A stretch of 64,000 nt of DNA from Jhaorihella thermophila (GTDB taxonomy: Bacteria > Pseudomonadota > Alphaproteobacteria > Rhodobacterales > Rhodobacteraceae). A program made the position numbers and the translations under genes. The stretch spans positions 1 through 64,000 of the forward strand of contig NZ_FNVD01000007.1 of the NCBI RefSeq assembly GCF_900108275.1, in the 5' to 3' direction. The notes beneath the pieces are model-generated. The model was not told where the DNA came from. It worked only from the letters and a program-made list of their open reading frames with translations, and did no database searches. Within the stretch, counting starts at the first letter, position 1; every line of letters begins with the position of its first letter. Shown piece by piece: positions 55,612-63,965 of the stretch.

Positions 55612-55680
55612 TCTTCTTCCTCTTGCTTCAAATATCCCGGGGGAGTCCGCGCGCCGCCGCGCGGACGGGGGGCAGAGCCC
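55612..55680 (-). repeat. Dispersed 3'-end repeat, copy G
   Basis: On the minus strand, stems GGGGGCTCTGCCCCC and GTCCGCGCG/CGCGCGGAC are followed by CCCCCGGG and a core GATATTTGAAGCAAGAGGAAG (21 bases split across: GATATTT then GAAGCAAGAGG AAG). It begins two bases after the upstream amidohydrolase stop and ends 34 bases before hydA, so it sits inside a probable operon rather than at its end. Confidence 0.75.
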
Positions 55681-55681
55681 C

Positions 55682-56932
55682 CTATTCCACGACCTCCGCC
55701 GTCTCGACGACCGCGTGGAAAAGCACGTCCGCCCCGGCACGGGCCCATTCCGGGCTGATCTCCTCGGCCTCGTTGTGGCTCAGCCCATCGACACAGGGGC
55801 ACATCACCATCGCGGTCGGCGCCACCCGGTTGATCCAGCACGCGTCGTGCCCGGCGCCCGAGATGATGTCCATGTGGCTGTAGCCCAGCCGCTCGGCCGC
55901 CGAGCGGACCCGCCCCACCAGCGTCTCGTCAAAGGCCGGCGGGTCGAAATGCCCGACATCCTCCCATTCGAAGCTGCAGCCGAGATCTGCGCAGATCTTC
56001 GGCGCCTTTTCCAGCAACTCGGCGACCATACCCTCCAGTGTCTCCAACTGATGACTGCGGAAATCCACCGTGAATACGGCCTTTTCGGGGATGATGTTGC
56101 GGCTGTTGGGATAGATGTCGATATGCCCGATCGCGCCCACCGCCGCGGGCTGATGCTTCATCGCGATCTCATGCACCAGTTCCGTGATCTGCGCCAATCC
56201 ACGCCCCGCATTGCGCCGCATGTACATGGGGGTCGATCCCGTATGCTGCCCCTTGCCGGTCACTGTGCACTGGATCCAGCGCAGCCCCTGCCCGTGGGTC
56301 ACCACGCCGATTTCCTTGCCCTCGGCCTCGAGGATCGGGCCCTGTTCGATGTGATACTCGAAAAAGGCGTGCATCTTGCGCGCGCCCACCTTTTCGTCAC
56401 CCTTCCAGCCGATCCGCTCAAGCTCGTCGATGAACCGCTTCCCCTCGGCATCGGTACGATTGTAAGCGTAATCCTGATCGATCACCCCGGCAAACACCCC
56501 CGAGGCCAGCATCGCCGGGGCGAAACGGGTGCCTTCCTCGTTGGTCCAGTTCACCACCACGATCGGGTGCCGGGTCTTGATGCCCAGATCGTTCAGCGTG
56601 CGCACGATCTCCAGCCCGCTCAGCACGCCCAGCACGCCGTCATACTTGCCGCCGGTGGGCTGGGTGTCCAGGTGACTGCCCACATAGACCGGCAGGGCGT
56701 CGGGATCCGTGCCCTCGCGGCGGAAGAACATGTTGCCCATCTCGTCCACGCCCATGGTCATCCCGGCCTCTTCGCACCACTTTTGAAACAGGGCACGGCC
56801 TTCGGCGTCCTCGTCGGTCAGGGTCTGGCGGTTGTTGCCACCCGCCACGCCGGGGCCGATCTTTGCCATCTCCATCAGACTGTCCCACAGCCTGTCGCCA
56901 TTGATCCTGAGATTCGCAGCCGGTGCGCTCAT
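55682..56932 (-). CDS. Zinc-dependent amidohydrolase, probable N-carbamoyl-beta-alanine amidohydrolase (beta-ureidopropionase)
   Basis: 416 residues, M20 / allantoate-amidohydrolase family. Metal-binding segments: YVGSHLDTQPTGGKYDG, TNEEGTRFAPAML, EYHIEQGPIL and the late SGAGHDACW. The M20 beta-ureidopropionase/allantoate group cannot be split by eye, but the neighbours preT, preA and hydA make N-carbamoyl-beta-alanine the natural substrate, giving beta-alanine, ammonia and CO2. The ATG has GGGAGAG upstream; a perfect RutR-type operator lies about 55 bases upstream of that. Confidence 0.85.
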   Translation of the reverse strand: MSAPAANLRINGDRLWDSLMEMAKIGPGVAGGNNRQTLTDEDAEGRALFQKWCEEAGMTMGVDEMGNMFFRREGTDPDALPVYVGSHLDTQPTGGKYDGVLGVLSGLEIVRTLNDLGIKTRHPIVVVNWTNEEGTRFAPAMLASGVFAGVIDQDYAYNRTDAEGKRFIDELERIGWKGDEKVGARKMHAFFEYHIEQGPILEAEGKEIGVVTHGQGLRWIQCTVTGKGQHTGSTPMYMRRNAGRGLAQITELVHEIAMKHQPAAVGAIGHIDIYPNSRNIIPEKAVFTVDFRSHQLETLEGMVAELLEKAPKICADLGCSFEWEDVGHFDPPAFDETLVGRVRSAAERLGYSHMDIISGAGHDACWINRVAPTAMVMCPCVDGLSHNEAEEISPEWARAGADVLFHAVVETAEVVE

Positions 56933-56985
56933 CGCCGAACTCTCCCTGTGTCGTTCCGATCCGTGTCGGTTCGCTCTTGTCTGAT

Positions 56986-57001
56986 TTGACCATCTGGTCA
57001 A
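56986..57001. promoter_or_regulatory. RutR-type operator
   Basis: TTGACCATCTGGTCAA is a perfect match to the known E. coli RutR consensus TTGACCAnnTGGTCAA, extended by one paired T/A on each side. It lies between the amidohydrolase gene and the divergent TetR gene, so it can control both directions. Uracil or thymine would relieve repression by analogy with RutR. Confidence 0.85.
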
Positions 57002-57108
57002 AGCTACGCTATCACGGGCTCGCGGTCAGTCAAGAAAATGCGTCTGCCATTCGGGCGCCGGTCGGTGTAGATGCGCAAAACACAGGCAGAGCAGGAACGG
57101 ATCCGAGG

Positions 57109-57720
57109 ATGACCAAGACACGCCGACCGACCCGAATCCAGGCCCGGAACCGGGCAGCGATTCTGGATGCCGCGCTCGAGGTGTTCTCGGCCCACGGCTT
57201 TCGCGGCGCCACCGTCGATCAGATCGCGGCGGCGGCGGGGCTGTCCAAGCCGAACCTGCTCTATTACTACCCTTCCAAGGAGGCGATCCACGAGGCGCTG
57301 CTGTCACGGCTTCTGGACACCTGGCTGGATCCGCTGCGGGCCATGGATCCCGCGGGCGAGCCGCTGGAAGAGATCCTCGCCTATGTCCGCCGCAAGCTCG
57401 AGATGAGCCGCGACTATCCCCGCGAAAGCCGACTCTTTGCCAACGAGATCGTCCAGGGCGCGCCGCGAATCCTCGGCTTCCTGACCTCGGACCTCAAGGC
57501 GCTGGTGGATGAAAAGGCCGCGCTTCTCGAATCGTGGATGGATGAGGGCCGAATCGCACGGGTGCATCCCTATCACCTGATCTTTTCGATCTGGTCCCTG
57601 ACCCAGCACTATGCCGATTTCGACGTGCAGGTGCGCGCGATTCTGGACGGCGACGATCCCTTTGAGACGGCGCCTGCCTTTCTCGACAACCTCTACCGGC
57701 GCCTGCTGACGTCCGCCTGA
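57109..57720 (+). CDS. rutR: TetR-family regulator, RutR type
   Basis: 203 residues. N-terminal helix-turn-helix (FSAHGFRGATVDQIAAAAGLSKPNLLYYYPSKE), where the recognition helix SKPNLLYYY is the RutR type. The C-terminal domain has the typical LFANEIVQGAP and YHLIFSIWSLTQHYADF. In E. coli RutR binds uracil/thymine and controls pyrimidine catabolism; the operator and neighbours here support the same job. ATG chosen at MTKTRRPTR, after a purine-rich leader. Confidence 0.9.
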   Translation: MTKTRRPTRIQARNRAAILDAALEVFSAHGFRGATVDQIAAAAGLSKPNLLYYYPSKEAIHEALLSRLLDTWLDPLRAMDPAGEPLEEILAYVRRKLEMSRDYPRESRLFANEIVQGAPRILGFLTSDLKALVDEKAALLESWMDEGRIARVHPYHLIFSIWSLTQHYADFDVQVRAILDGDDPFETAPAFLDNLYRRLLTSA

Positions 57721-57826
57721 GCGCGACCGCCCGTTTTCCGCCGATTCTTTAGGCCATCCGCCAAAAACACGCCGGATCCGCGCGCGTCCTGCGCGGAACT
57801 GACATGCCATCTGTCGCCACCAAAAA

Positions 57827-57842
57827 TTTACCAATTGATAAA
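57827..57842. promoter_or_regulatory. Degenerate RutR-like operator upstream of preT
   Basis: TTTACCAATTGATAAA matches 11 of the 14 defined positions of TTGACCAnnTGGTCAA and is itself nearly symmetric. It lies about 55 bases upstream of the preT start in an A+T-rich island. A weaker site for the same regulator is likely. Confidence 0.5.
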
Positions 57843-57896
57843 ATTTCTGGATGTGGCACTCTGGATGCAACGACAAGACCAGACAGGGAGACTGAC

Positions 57897-59231
57897 ATGC
57901 CTGACGGAGTCCACGCCCCCGGCATAACCACGGGACGGCTGCCGAAAGAGCAGATCGAGGCGAATTTCGGCGATCTGCACCCGCCGCTTTCGCCGCACGA
58001 GGCCGCGGTGGCGGCGGATCGCTGCTATTTCTGCCACGACGCGCCCTGCGTCGCGGCCTGCCCGACCGAAATCGACATCCCGTTGTTCATCCGCCAGATT
58101 CAGGCGGGCAATCCGAAGGGCGCGGCGCGCACGATCCTGAGCCAGAACATCCTGGGCGGCATGTGCGCGCGGGTCTGCCCGACAGAGACGCTGTGCGAAG
58201 CCGATTGCGTGCGCAACACCGCCGAAGAACGCCCCGTCGAGATCGGCCGCCTCCAGCGATTCGCCACCGATACGCTGATGGCGGGCAACGAACACCCCTT
58301 CACCCGCGCGGCGCCGACGGGCCGGCGCGTGGCGGTGGTCGGCGCGGGGCCGGCGGGGCTGGCCTGCGCGCACCGGCTGGCGATGCACGGCCACGACGTG
58401 ACGATCTTTGAGGCGCGGGACAAACCCGGCGGGCTGAACGAATTCGGCATCGCCGCCTACAAGACCGTGGACGGATTTGCCGCACGCGAGGTGGACTGGC
58501 TGCTGCAGATCGGCGGAATCACGGTGCGGACCGGCCAGAGGCTGGGCGACGGGCTGACGCTGGAGGCGCTGCTCGGGTCGCATGATGCGGTGTTCCTGGG
58601 CGTCGGCCTGGGCGGGGTTCACGCGCTGGGCATCCCCGGCGAGGATCTGCCGGGCGTGCGCGACGCGGTGGACTTCATTGCCGATCTGCGACAGGCGCGC
58701 GACCTTTCCGCCCTGCCGGTGGGACGCGACGTGGTGGTGATCGGCGGCGGCATGACGGCGGTGGACGCGGCGGTGCAGTCAAAGCTGCTGGGGGCGGAAA
58801 ACGTCACCATCGCCTATCGCCGCGGGCGCGAGGAGATGCCGGCCAGCCGCTATGAGCAGGATCTGGCGGCGTCAAAGGGCGTTCGGCTGATGTTCAATGT
58901 CCGCCCGACCCGCATCCTGGGCGACGGCGCCGTGCAGGGGGTTGAACTGGAATACACCGACACCTCGGGCGGTCGCGTCGAGGGCACGGGCGAGCACGTC
59001 ACGCTGGTCGCCGATCAGGTGCTGAAGGCGATCGGCCAGACGCTGGACGGCGCGCCCGAGGGCGTCGAGGTCACCGGCGGCAAGATCGCCGTCACCGGCG
59101 CGGGCCGGACCTCGCGCGATCGTGTCTGGGCCGGCGGCGACTGCGTGGCGGGCGGCGAGGATCTGACCGTGACCGCCGTGACGCAGGGGCGCGATGCGGC
59201 CGAGGACATCCATGCCAGCCTGACCGCCTGA
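57897..59231 (+). CDS. preT: NAD-dependent dihydropyrimidine dehydrogenase, PreT subunit
   Basis: 444 residues. PreT carries the flavin/NADH half of the enzyme that reduces uracil and thymine to dihydro forms. N-terminal iron-sulfur cysteines (CYFCHDAPCVAACPTEIDIP and GGMCARVCPTETLCEADC), an FAD-binding VVGAGPAGLACAHRLA and an NAD(P)-binding VIGGGMTAVDAA are present, and AGGDCVAGG at the end. The ATG has CAGGGAG upstream. Copy H of the dispersed repeat follows its stop codon; preA comes 67 bases on. Confidence 0.94.
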   Translation: MPDGVHAPGITTGRLPKEQIEANFGDLHPPLSPHEAAVAADRCYFCHDAPCVAACPTEIDIPLFIRQIQAGNPKGAARTILSQNILGGMCARVCPTETLCEADCVRNTAEERPVEIGRLQRFATDTLMAGNEHPFTRAAPTGRRVAVVGAGPAGLACAHRLAMHGHDVTIFEARDKPGGLNEFGIAAYKTVDGFAAREVDWLLQIGGITVRTGQRLGDGLTLEALLGSHDAVFLGVGLGGVHALGIPGEDLPGVRDAVDFIADLRQARDLSALPVGRDVVVIGGGMTAVDAAVQSKLLGAENVTIAYRRGREEMPASRYEQDLAASKGVRLMFNVRPTRILGDGAVQGVELEYTDTSGGRVEGTGEHVTLVADQVLKAIGQTLDGAPEGVEVTGGKIAVTGAGRTSRDRVWAGGDCVAGGEDLTVTAVTQGRDAAEDIHASLTA

Positions 59232-59247
59232 GGCGGGCGGCGCGCAT

Positions 59248-59273
59248 GGGTATTTGTGACCAGAAAGAAGCAG
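59248..59273 (+). repeat. Dispersed repeat, copy H (variant core, no clear hairpin)
   Basis: GGGTATTTGTGACCAGAAAG AAGCAG follows the preT stop by 16 bases and shares the GACCAGAAA variant with copy E. A short GC-rich stretch precedes it without the long stems of the other copies. It lies between preT and preA within a probable operon. Confidence 0.65.
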
Positions 59274-59298
59274 CAATCGCTGACAGGGAGGCCGGTTC

Positions 59299-60603
59299 AT
59301 GGCTGATTTGACGACAGAGTTTCTGGGGATACGCTCCCCCAACCCGTTCTGGCTGGCTTCGGCGCCGCCGACGGACAAGGAATACAACGTTCGCCGCGCC
59401 TTCGAGGCCGGTTGGGGCGGCGTCGTATGGAAGACGCTGGGCGAGGAAGGCCCGCCGGTGGTGAACGTAAACGGGCCGCGCTATGGCGTGATCCACGGCC
59501 CCGACCGGCGGGTGCTGGGGTTGAACAACATCGAGCTCATCACCGACCGGCCGCTGGAGATGAATCTGGAGGAGATCGCGCGGGTGAAGGCGGACTATCC
59601 GGACCGCGCGGTGATCGTGTCGCTGATGGTGCCCTGCGAAGAGCAGGCGTGGAAAAGGATCCTCCCGCGGGTGGCCGAAACCGGTGCCGACGGCATCGAG
59701 CTGAATTTCGGCTGCCCGCACGGGATGAGCGAACGCGGGATGGGCTCGGCCGTGGGCCAGGTGCCGGAATACATCGAAATGGTGACCCGCTGGTGCAAGG
59801 AGAATTACGACAGGCCGGTGATCGTGAAGCTGACGCCCAACATCACCGACATCCGCTATCCGGCGCGGGCGGCGAAGAATGGCGGCGCGGATGCGGTATC
59901 GCTCATCAACACGGTGAGTTCGATCACCTCGGTCAATCTCGACACGTTCAGCCCCGAGCCGTCGATCGACGGCAAGGGCAGCCACGGGGGCTATTGCGGG
60001 CCGGCGGTCAAGCCGATCGCTCTGAACATGGTGGCCGAGATCGCCCGCGATCCCGAAACCGCCGGGTTGCCGATCAGCGGCATCGGCGGCGTGACAACTT
60101 GGCGCGACGCTGCCGAGTTCATGGCGCTGGGGGCGGGCACGGTGCAGGTCTGCACCGCGGCGATGACCTATGGCTTCAAGGTGGTGCAGGAAATGGTCTC
60201 GGGCCTTTCGGACTGGATGGACGCAAAGGGCTATGCGTCGGTGTCCGATTTCGTCGGCCGTGCCGTGCCGAACGTGACCGACTGGCAGTATCTGAACCTG
60301 AACTACGTCGCCAAGGCGCGGATCGATCAGGACAAGTGCATCAAGTGCGGCCGCTGCTATGCGGCTTGCGAGGACACCAGCCACCAGGCGATTCTGATGA
60401 AGGAAGACCGGGTGTTCGAGGTGGACGATTCCGAGTGCGTGGCCTGCAACCTGTGCGTGGATGTCTGCCCGGTCGAGGGGTGCATCGACATGGTGCGCCT
60501 GCAACCCGGCGAGGTGGACCCACGCACCGGCCGCGTGGTCGAGGCCGAATACGGCAACTGGACCACGCACCCCAACAACCCGATGGCCCGGGCGGCGGAA
60601 TAG
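59299..60603 (+). CDS. preA: NAD-dependent dihydropyrimidine dehydrogenase, PreA subunit
   Basis: 434 residues. PreA is the FMN/TIM-barrel half that binds the pyrimidine and ends in a two-cluster ferredoxin domain. Visible are NPFWLASAPPTDK, ELNFGCPHGMSERGMG, VKLTPNITD, GIGGVTTWRDAAEF and the two [4Fe-4S] motifs CIKCGRCYAAC and CVACNLCVDVCP. ATG after a GGGAGG segment. Works with PreT; the dihydropyrimidine passes to HydA. Confidence 0.95.
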   Translation: MADLTTEFLGIRSPNPFWLASAPPTDKEYNVRRAFEAGWGGVVWKTLGEEGPPVVNVNGPRYGVIHGPDRRVLGLNNIELITDRPLEMNLEEIARVKADYPDRAVIVSLMVPCEEQAWKRILPRVAETGADGIELNFGCPHGMSERGMGSAVGQVPEYIEMVTRWCKENYDRPVIVKLTPNITDIRYPARAAKNGGADAVSLINTVSSITSVNLDTFSPEPSIDGKGSHGGYCGPAVKPIALNMVAEIARDPETAGLPISGIGGVTTWRDAAEFMALGAGTVQVCTAAMTYGFKVVQEMVSGLSDWMDAKGYASVSDFVGRAVPNVTDWQYLNLNYVAKARIDQDKCIKCGRCYAACEDTSHQAILMKEDRVFEVDDSECVACNLCVDVCPVEGCIDMVRLQPGEVDPRTGRVVEAEYGNWTTHPNNPMARAAE

Positions 60604-60698
60604 GCCGTTCAACCGGCGCCCTGCCCTCGTATCCTCGGGTCGGCGGGGCGCCGAAATGGATCCCGGGCGCCCGGTCGGGATTTGTCCCGTTCGTCAGG

Positions 60699-60783
60699 TG
60701 GTGCGGGCGGAGGGACTTGAACCCCCACGCCTTGCGGCGCTTGGACCTAAACCAAGTGCGTCTACCAATTTCGCCACGCCCGC
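60699..60783 (-). tRNA. tRNA-Leu (anticodon TAG)
   Basis: Type II cloverleaf on the minus strand: acceptor GCGGGCG/CGCCCGC, anticodon stem CTTGG/CCAAG around TTTAGGT, long variable arm (CGCCGCAAGGCG), T-arm GGGGG-TTCAAGT-CCCTC and encoded CCA. 85 bases including CCA. Confidence 0.96.
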
Positions 60784-60879
60784 GTCACCGAAGCTGTGTA
60801 TGAAACCGAATGTCCGGGGTCAATCCTTGTCCACGCGCATGGAGAGCACTCCCGGGGCCCCTTTGGCCACAACGGCGGG

Positions 60880-61311
60880 TCAGCGGCGCCTGAACCATCC
60901 GCGTTTCTCGGACCGGGTGCCGCCCGCCGAGAGCTGCGCGGGCGGTATCCGGCTTAGGATATAGCGGGGCCGCGTGGCACCTCCGCCCCCGCCACAGGCG
61001 GCCATGCCGTAGGGATCGAAGATCTTGACCAGCGCGGGATCGCCGGGATCGTCCACATAGACCGCCCCGCACCAGGACCGGCTGCGCGCGTGGGCGAAAA
61101 TTTCTTCGGCACGGTCGAGTGCTGCGGCGAATGCCGCAGGGGTCGCTGCGTGCGCGGGTGGATCGGCTTCGGTGTCGTGGACGAACCATCCCGCGGGCGC
61201 GGAACGCAGCCGCGCCCAGAGCGCGTCGAAATCGGGCCAGGTCAGGATCCCCTCGAACCGTCCGTTCAGCGCGGCCTGATAGACCCCGGCCCGATCGGTC
61301 GGCTCAGCCAT
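60880..61311 (-). CDS. Conserved hypothetical protein
   Basis: 143 residues, MAEPTDRAGVYQAALNGRFEG and on, with WFVHDTEADPP, VYVDDPGDPALVKIFDPYGMAACGGGGG and an RPRYILSRIPP end. No membrane segment or recognised catalytic motif. It overlaps the thioredoxin-like gene upstream by eight bases, so it belongs to the arsR-permease-thioredoxin transcript. Function unknown; a small partner of the redox protein is possible. Confidence 0.65.
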   Translation of the reverse strand: MAEPTDRAGVYQAALNGRFEGILTWPDFDALWARLRSAPAGWFVHDTEADPPAHAATPAAFAAALDRAEEIFAHARSRSWCGAVYVDDPGDPALVKIFDPYGMAACGGGGGATRPRYILSRIPPAQLSAGGTRSEKRGWFRRR

Positions 61312-61540
61312 TTTGCAGCCAGCCTTCCAGTTTGGCCGGATCCGGCAGGCCCCCGGCATGAACCAGCTTGCCGTTCACGGCGATGCCGGGAGTGGACATG
61401 ACCCCGGCCATGGCGATCTGGCGCGGGTCGGTGACCTTTTCCACCTGCGCCTCGATCCCCAGTTTCGCGGCCGCCTCGCGCACCATCTGTTCGGTCGTCT
61501 CGCAGCGTTTGCAGCCGGGGCCGTAAACCTTGATGTCCAT
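61304..61540 (-). CDS. Small thioredoxin-like redox protein
   Basis: 78 residues with the CxxC-type motif YGPGCKRCETTEQ near the N-terminus and the cis-proline region VMSTPGIAVNG. It matches the redox-active disulfide protein 2 group, often coded next to permeases of the SO_0444/ArsP type. It could keep the permease substrate or regulator reduced. The start MDIKVYGPGCKRC is preceded by AGGAAAG. Confidence 0.88.
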   Translation of the reverse strand: MDIKVYGPGCKRCETTEQMVREAAAKLGIEAQVEKVTDPRQIAMAGVMSTPGIAVNGKLVHAGGLPDPAKLEGWLQNG

Positions 61541-61553
61541 TGTCTTTCCTTTC

Positions 61554-62609
61554 TCAGAAGATTGCATTGAACAGAAAGCCCACGGCCAGGATGCCGCTGC
61601 CCACCACGCCGACGAAGACGGCGATCAGGCGCAGGGTCAGCACCTGCCGCAGGATGAGCATTTCCGGCAGGCTGAGCGCGATCACGCTCATCATGAAGGC
61701 CAGAACCGTGCCCAGCGCCGCGCCCTTGGCCAAGAGCGCCTCGACGATCGGGATCACGCCGGCGGCGTTGGTGTACATCGGGATGCCGATCACCACCGCG
61801 GCGGGCACCGACCACCAGGCATCCACGCCCATGATGCGGGCCATCAGATCCTCGGGCACATAGCCGTGGATCAGCGCGCCCAGCGAAATGCCGAGGATGA
61901 TCCAGACCCAGACCTTGCCGACGATCTCTCGGACCGCCTCGATCCCCATGCGATAGCGGTCGGGCATCGACAGGTTTTTGTCGGGAATGTCCAGATCCGC
62001 GGTGCCGGCGTGAATGTCGCGCACCCAGTCCTGCAGCCAGCCTTCAAGGTGGAACCGCCCGATCATCCAGCCGGCGACGATCGCCACCATGAGGCCGAAG
62101 ACCAGATAGATCGCCGCCACCTGCCAGCCGACGAGGCCCCACAGCAGGAACACCGCGACCTCGTTCACCATCGGCGCCGCGACGAGAAAGGAAAACGTCA
62201 CCCCCAACGGCACGCCGGCCGAGACGAAGCCGATGAACAGAGGCACCGCCGAGCAGGAACAGAACGGCGTGACGATGCCCAGCGCGGCGGCCATCACGTT
62301 GCCGACGCCCTCGCGTTTGCCCGACAGCAGCGCGCGGGTCTTTTCCGGGCTGAAAAAGCTGCGCACGACCCCCATCGCAAACACGATCAGCGTCAGCAGC
62401 ATCATCACCTTGGGCGTGTCGTACAGGAAAAAGGCGATCGCCTCGCCGGCATGGCTGTGCCGGTCCACCGGCAGAAGCGACGTCAGCCATTCCGAAAACG
62501 GGATCAGCTGGCGATAGATAAGCCACCAGCCGACGACGAAGGCGGCGACGCCCGCGTGCCAGAGCCAGTCGGGACGGCGTTCGGGCAGATGTTGGGTTTC
62601 GGTGGTCAT
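61554..62609 (-). CDS. Permease of the ArsP / DUF318 family
   Basis: 351 residues, eight to nine membrane segments. The motif TPFCSCSAVPLF (CxC within a helix) and the second-half IPMYTNAAGVIPIVEALLAKG are hallmarks of this family, which exports organoarsenicals or metal ions. The start overlaps the arsR stop by four bases and the thioredoxin gene follows 13 bases later, so all four genes probably form one operon. Confidence 0.88.
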   Translation of the reverse strand: MTTETQHLPERRPDWLWHAGVAAFVVGWWLIYRQLIPFSEWLTSLLPVDRHSHAGEAIAFFLYDTPKVMMLLTLIVFAMGVVRSFFSPEKTRALLSGKREGVGNVMAAALGIVTPFCSCSAVPLFIGFVSAGVPLGVTFSFLVAAPMVNEVAVFLLWGLVGWQVAAIYLVFGLMVAIVAGWMIGRFHLEGWLQDWVRDIHAGTADLDIPDKNLSMPDRYRMGIEAVREIVGKVWVWIILGISLGALIHGYVPEDLMARIMGVDAWWSVPAAVVIGIPMYTNAAGVIPIVEALLAKGAALGTVLAFMMSVIALSLPEMLILRQVLTLRLIAVFVGVVGSGILAVGFLFNAIF

Positions 62610-62893
62610 GCGACGTGTTCCTGTTCCAGCGCCTCGGCGGCAAAGACCGCATCGATAACGGTTTCATACGCGGCGGGCAGATCGGGGTTGCGGCGATAGC
62701 GCACCCACTGCGCATCGCGCCGGTCCACCACCAGCCCGGCCTGTTTCAGCGTCTTCATGTGGCGCGACATGCGGCTTTGCGTGACGCCCAGAATCGCCAT
62801 CAGCTCGCACACGCAATGTTCCTGCCCGTCCCACAGGATCCGCAAAGCATCGCGCCGCACGGGTTCGGATATGGCCGAAAGAATCGCTTGCAC
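62606..62893 (-). CDS. arsR: ArsR-family metalloregulator
   Basis: 95 residues. A winged helix (VTQSRMSRHMKTLKQAGLVVDRRDAQWVRY) with the metal-thiol motif EHCVCELM at the start of the recognition helix, as in arsenite-sensing ArsR. It should repress its own operon until As(III) or a similar thiophilic metal binds. First gene of the permease/thioredoxin unit. Confidence 0.92.
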   Translation of the reverse strand: MQAILSAISEPVRRDALRILWDGQEHCVCELMAILGVTQSRMSRHMKTLKQAGLVVDRRDAQWVRYRRNPDLPAAYETVIDAVFAAEALEQEHVA

Positions 62894-62906
62894 CGGAACG
62901 CCTCAT

Positions 62907-62928
62907 CATATTCGATATTCCGCATATG
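62907..62928. promoter_or_regulatory. Candidate ArsR operator and promoter region
   Basis: An imperfect inverted repeat, CATAT...ATATG with matching CG pairs inside, in an A+T-rich segment 14 bases upstream of the arsR start. A perfect CGCATATGCG palindrome overlaps its right side (62921-62930), and TATTAT on the minus strand (62942-62947) could be the -10 element. The layout suits autoregulation by ArsR. Confidence 0.5.
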
Positions 62929-63049
62929 CGTCTTTCTGCATATAATAGCACCCCCCAATCGTGTGCCGGATGGCCGAAGGTCGGAAAGCGGTGGAAAACC
63001 GGGGCACGGCCTGACATAGCTGGGCGCGACCAAGGACCAAGGAGTGCCC

Positions 63050-63928
63050 ATGACCCGCATCATCAACGCCCTTTCCGAGATCTGGGACAAATACGACGCG
63101 CTGCTCGTCGATCTCTGGGGCTGCGTGCACAACGGCGTGACCGCCTATCCGGAGGCGGTCGAGGCGCTGCGCGGCTATCGCGCGCGCGGCGGGACCGTTT
63201 GCCTGCTGACCAATTCGCCCAAACCCCGCAAGGGCGTGGCCGAGCAGATCGAAGCCTTTGGCGTGCCGCGCGATGCCTGGGACACCATCGCCACCAGCGG
63301 CGACAGCGCGCGGGCGGCGATGTTCCGCGGAGTCGTGGGGCAAAAATTGTTCTTCATGGGCGAATGGGAGCGCGACGAAGGCTTCTTCGAGCCGATACAT
63401 GTGGTCGAGAACCCGGTCTCGATCGAACTGGTCCCGCTGGAAGAGGCCGAAGGCATCGTCTGTTGCGGCCCGTTCGACCCATATGCCGACCCCGAGGTGA
63501 ACCGGCCCACCTTCCTTTACGCCAAGCAGAAGGGGATGAAGCTTCTCTGCGCCAATCCCGACATCGTGGTGGACCGGGGCGAGCGGCGCGAATGGTGCGC
63601 GGGCGCGCTGGCGCGGCTTTACACCGAAATGGGGGGCGAGAGCCTCTATTTCGGCAAGCCGCACCCGCCGATCTATGACCTTGCCCGGCGGCGGCTGGCC
63701 GAGATCGGCCGGCTGGTGCCGGACTCCCGGATCCTCGCCATCGGCGACGGGATCCACACGGATGTCGCCGGCGCCATGGGCGAAGATATCGATTCCCTCT
63801 TCATCACCGGTGGTCTGGCGCGGGCCGAGACGAAAACCGACAGCCAGCCCGATCCGGACGCACTAAGCGATTATCTGGAAAAGGAAAAACTGGATCCGAC
63901 CTATGCCATCGGGCAATTGCGCGGATAA
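63050..63928 (+). CDS. HAD-superfamily hydrolase, class IIA (NagD/TIGR01459-like)
   Basis: 292 residues. Motif I is DLWGCVHNG, the TIGR01459 form of DxDGT; the T/S of motif II is in LLTNSPKP; Lys and motif III are in YFGKPHPP and GDGIHTDVAGA. It dephosphorylates an unknown small molecule. The ATG is placed five bases after AAGGAG, preferred to the GTG two codons earlier. Divergent from arsR. Confidence 0.88.
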   Translation: MTRIINALSEIWDKYDALLVDLWGCVHNGVTAYPEAVEALRGYRARGGTVCLLTNSPKPRKGVAEQIEAFGVPRDAWDTIATSGDSARAAMFRGVVGQKLFFMGEWERDEGFFEPIHVVENPVSIELVPLEEAEGIVCCGPFDPYADPEVNRPTFLYAKQKGMKLLCANPDIVVDRGERREWCAGALARLYTEMGGESLYFGKPHPPIYDLARRRLAEIGRLVPDSRILAIGDGIHTDVAGAMGEDIDSLFITGGLARAETKTDSQPDPDALSDYLEKEKLDPTYAIGQLRG

Positions 63929-63937
63929 AAAAGGGAC

Positions 63938-63965
63938 TTGATTTTCTGCGCCTGCAAAGTAATAA
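63938..63965 (+). promoter_or_regulatory. Candidate promoter at the right edge
   Basis: TTGATT and TAATAA hexamers with a 16-base spacer in A+T-rich DNA just after the HAD hydrolase. It would drive a gene starting beyond the window. Confidence 0.35.
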
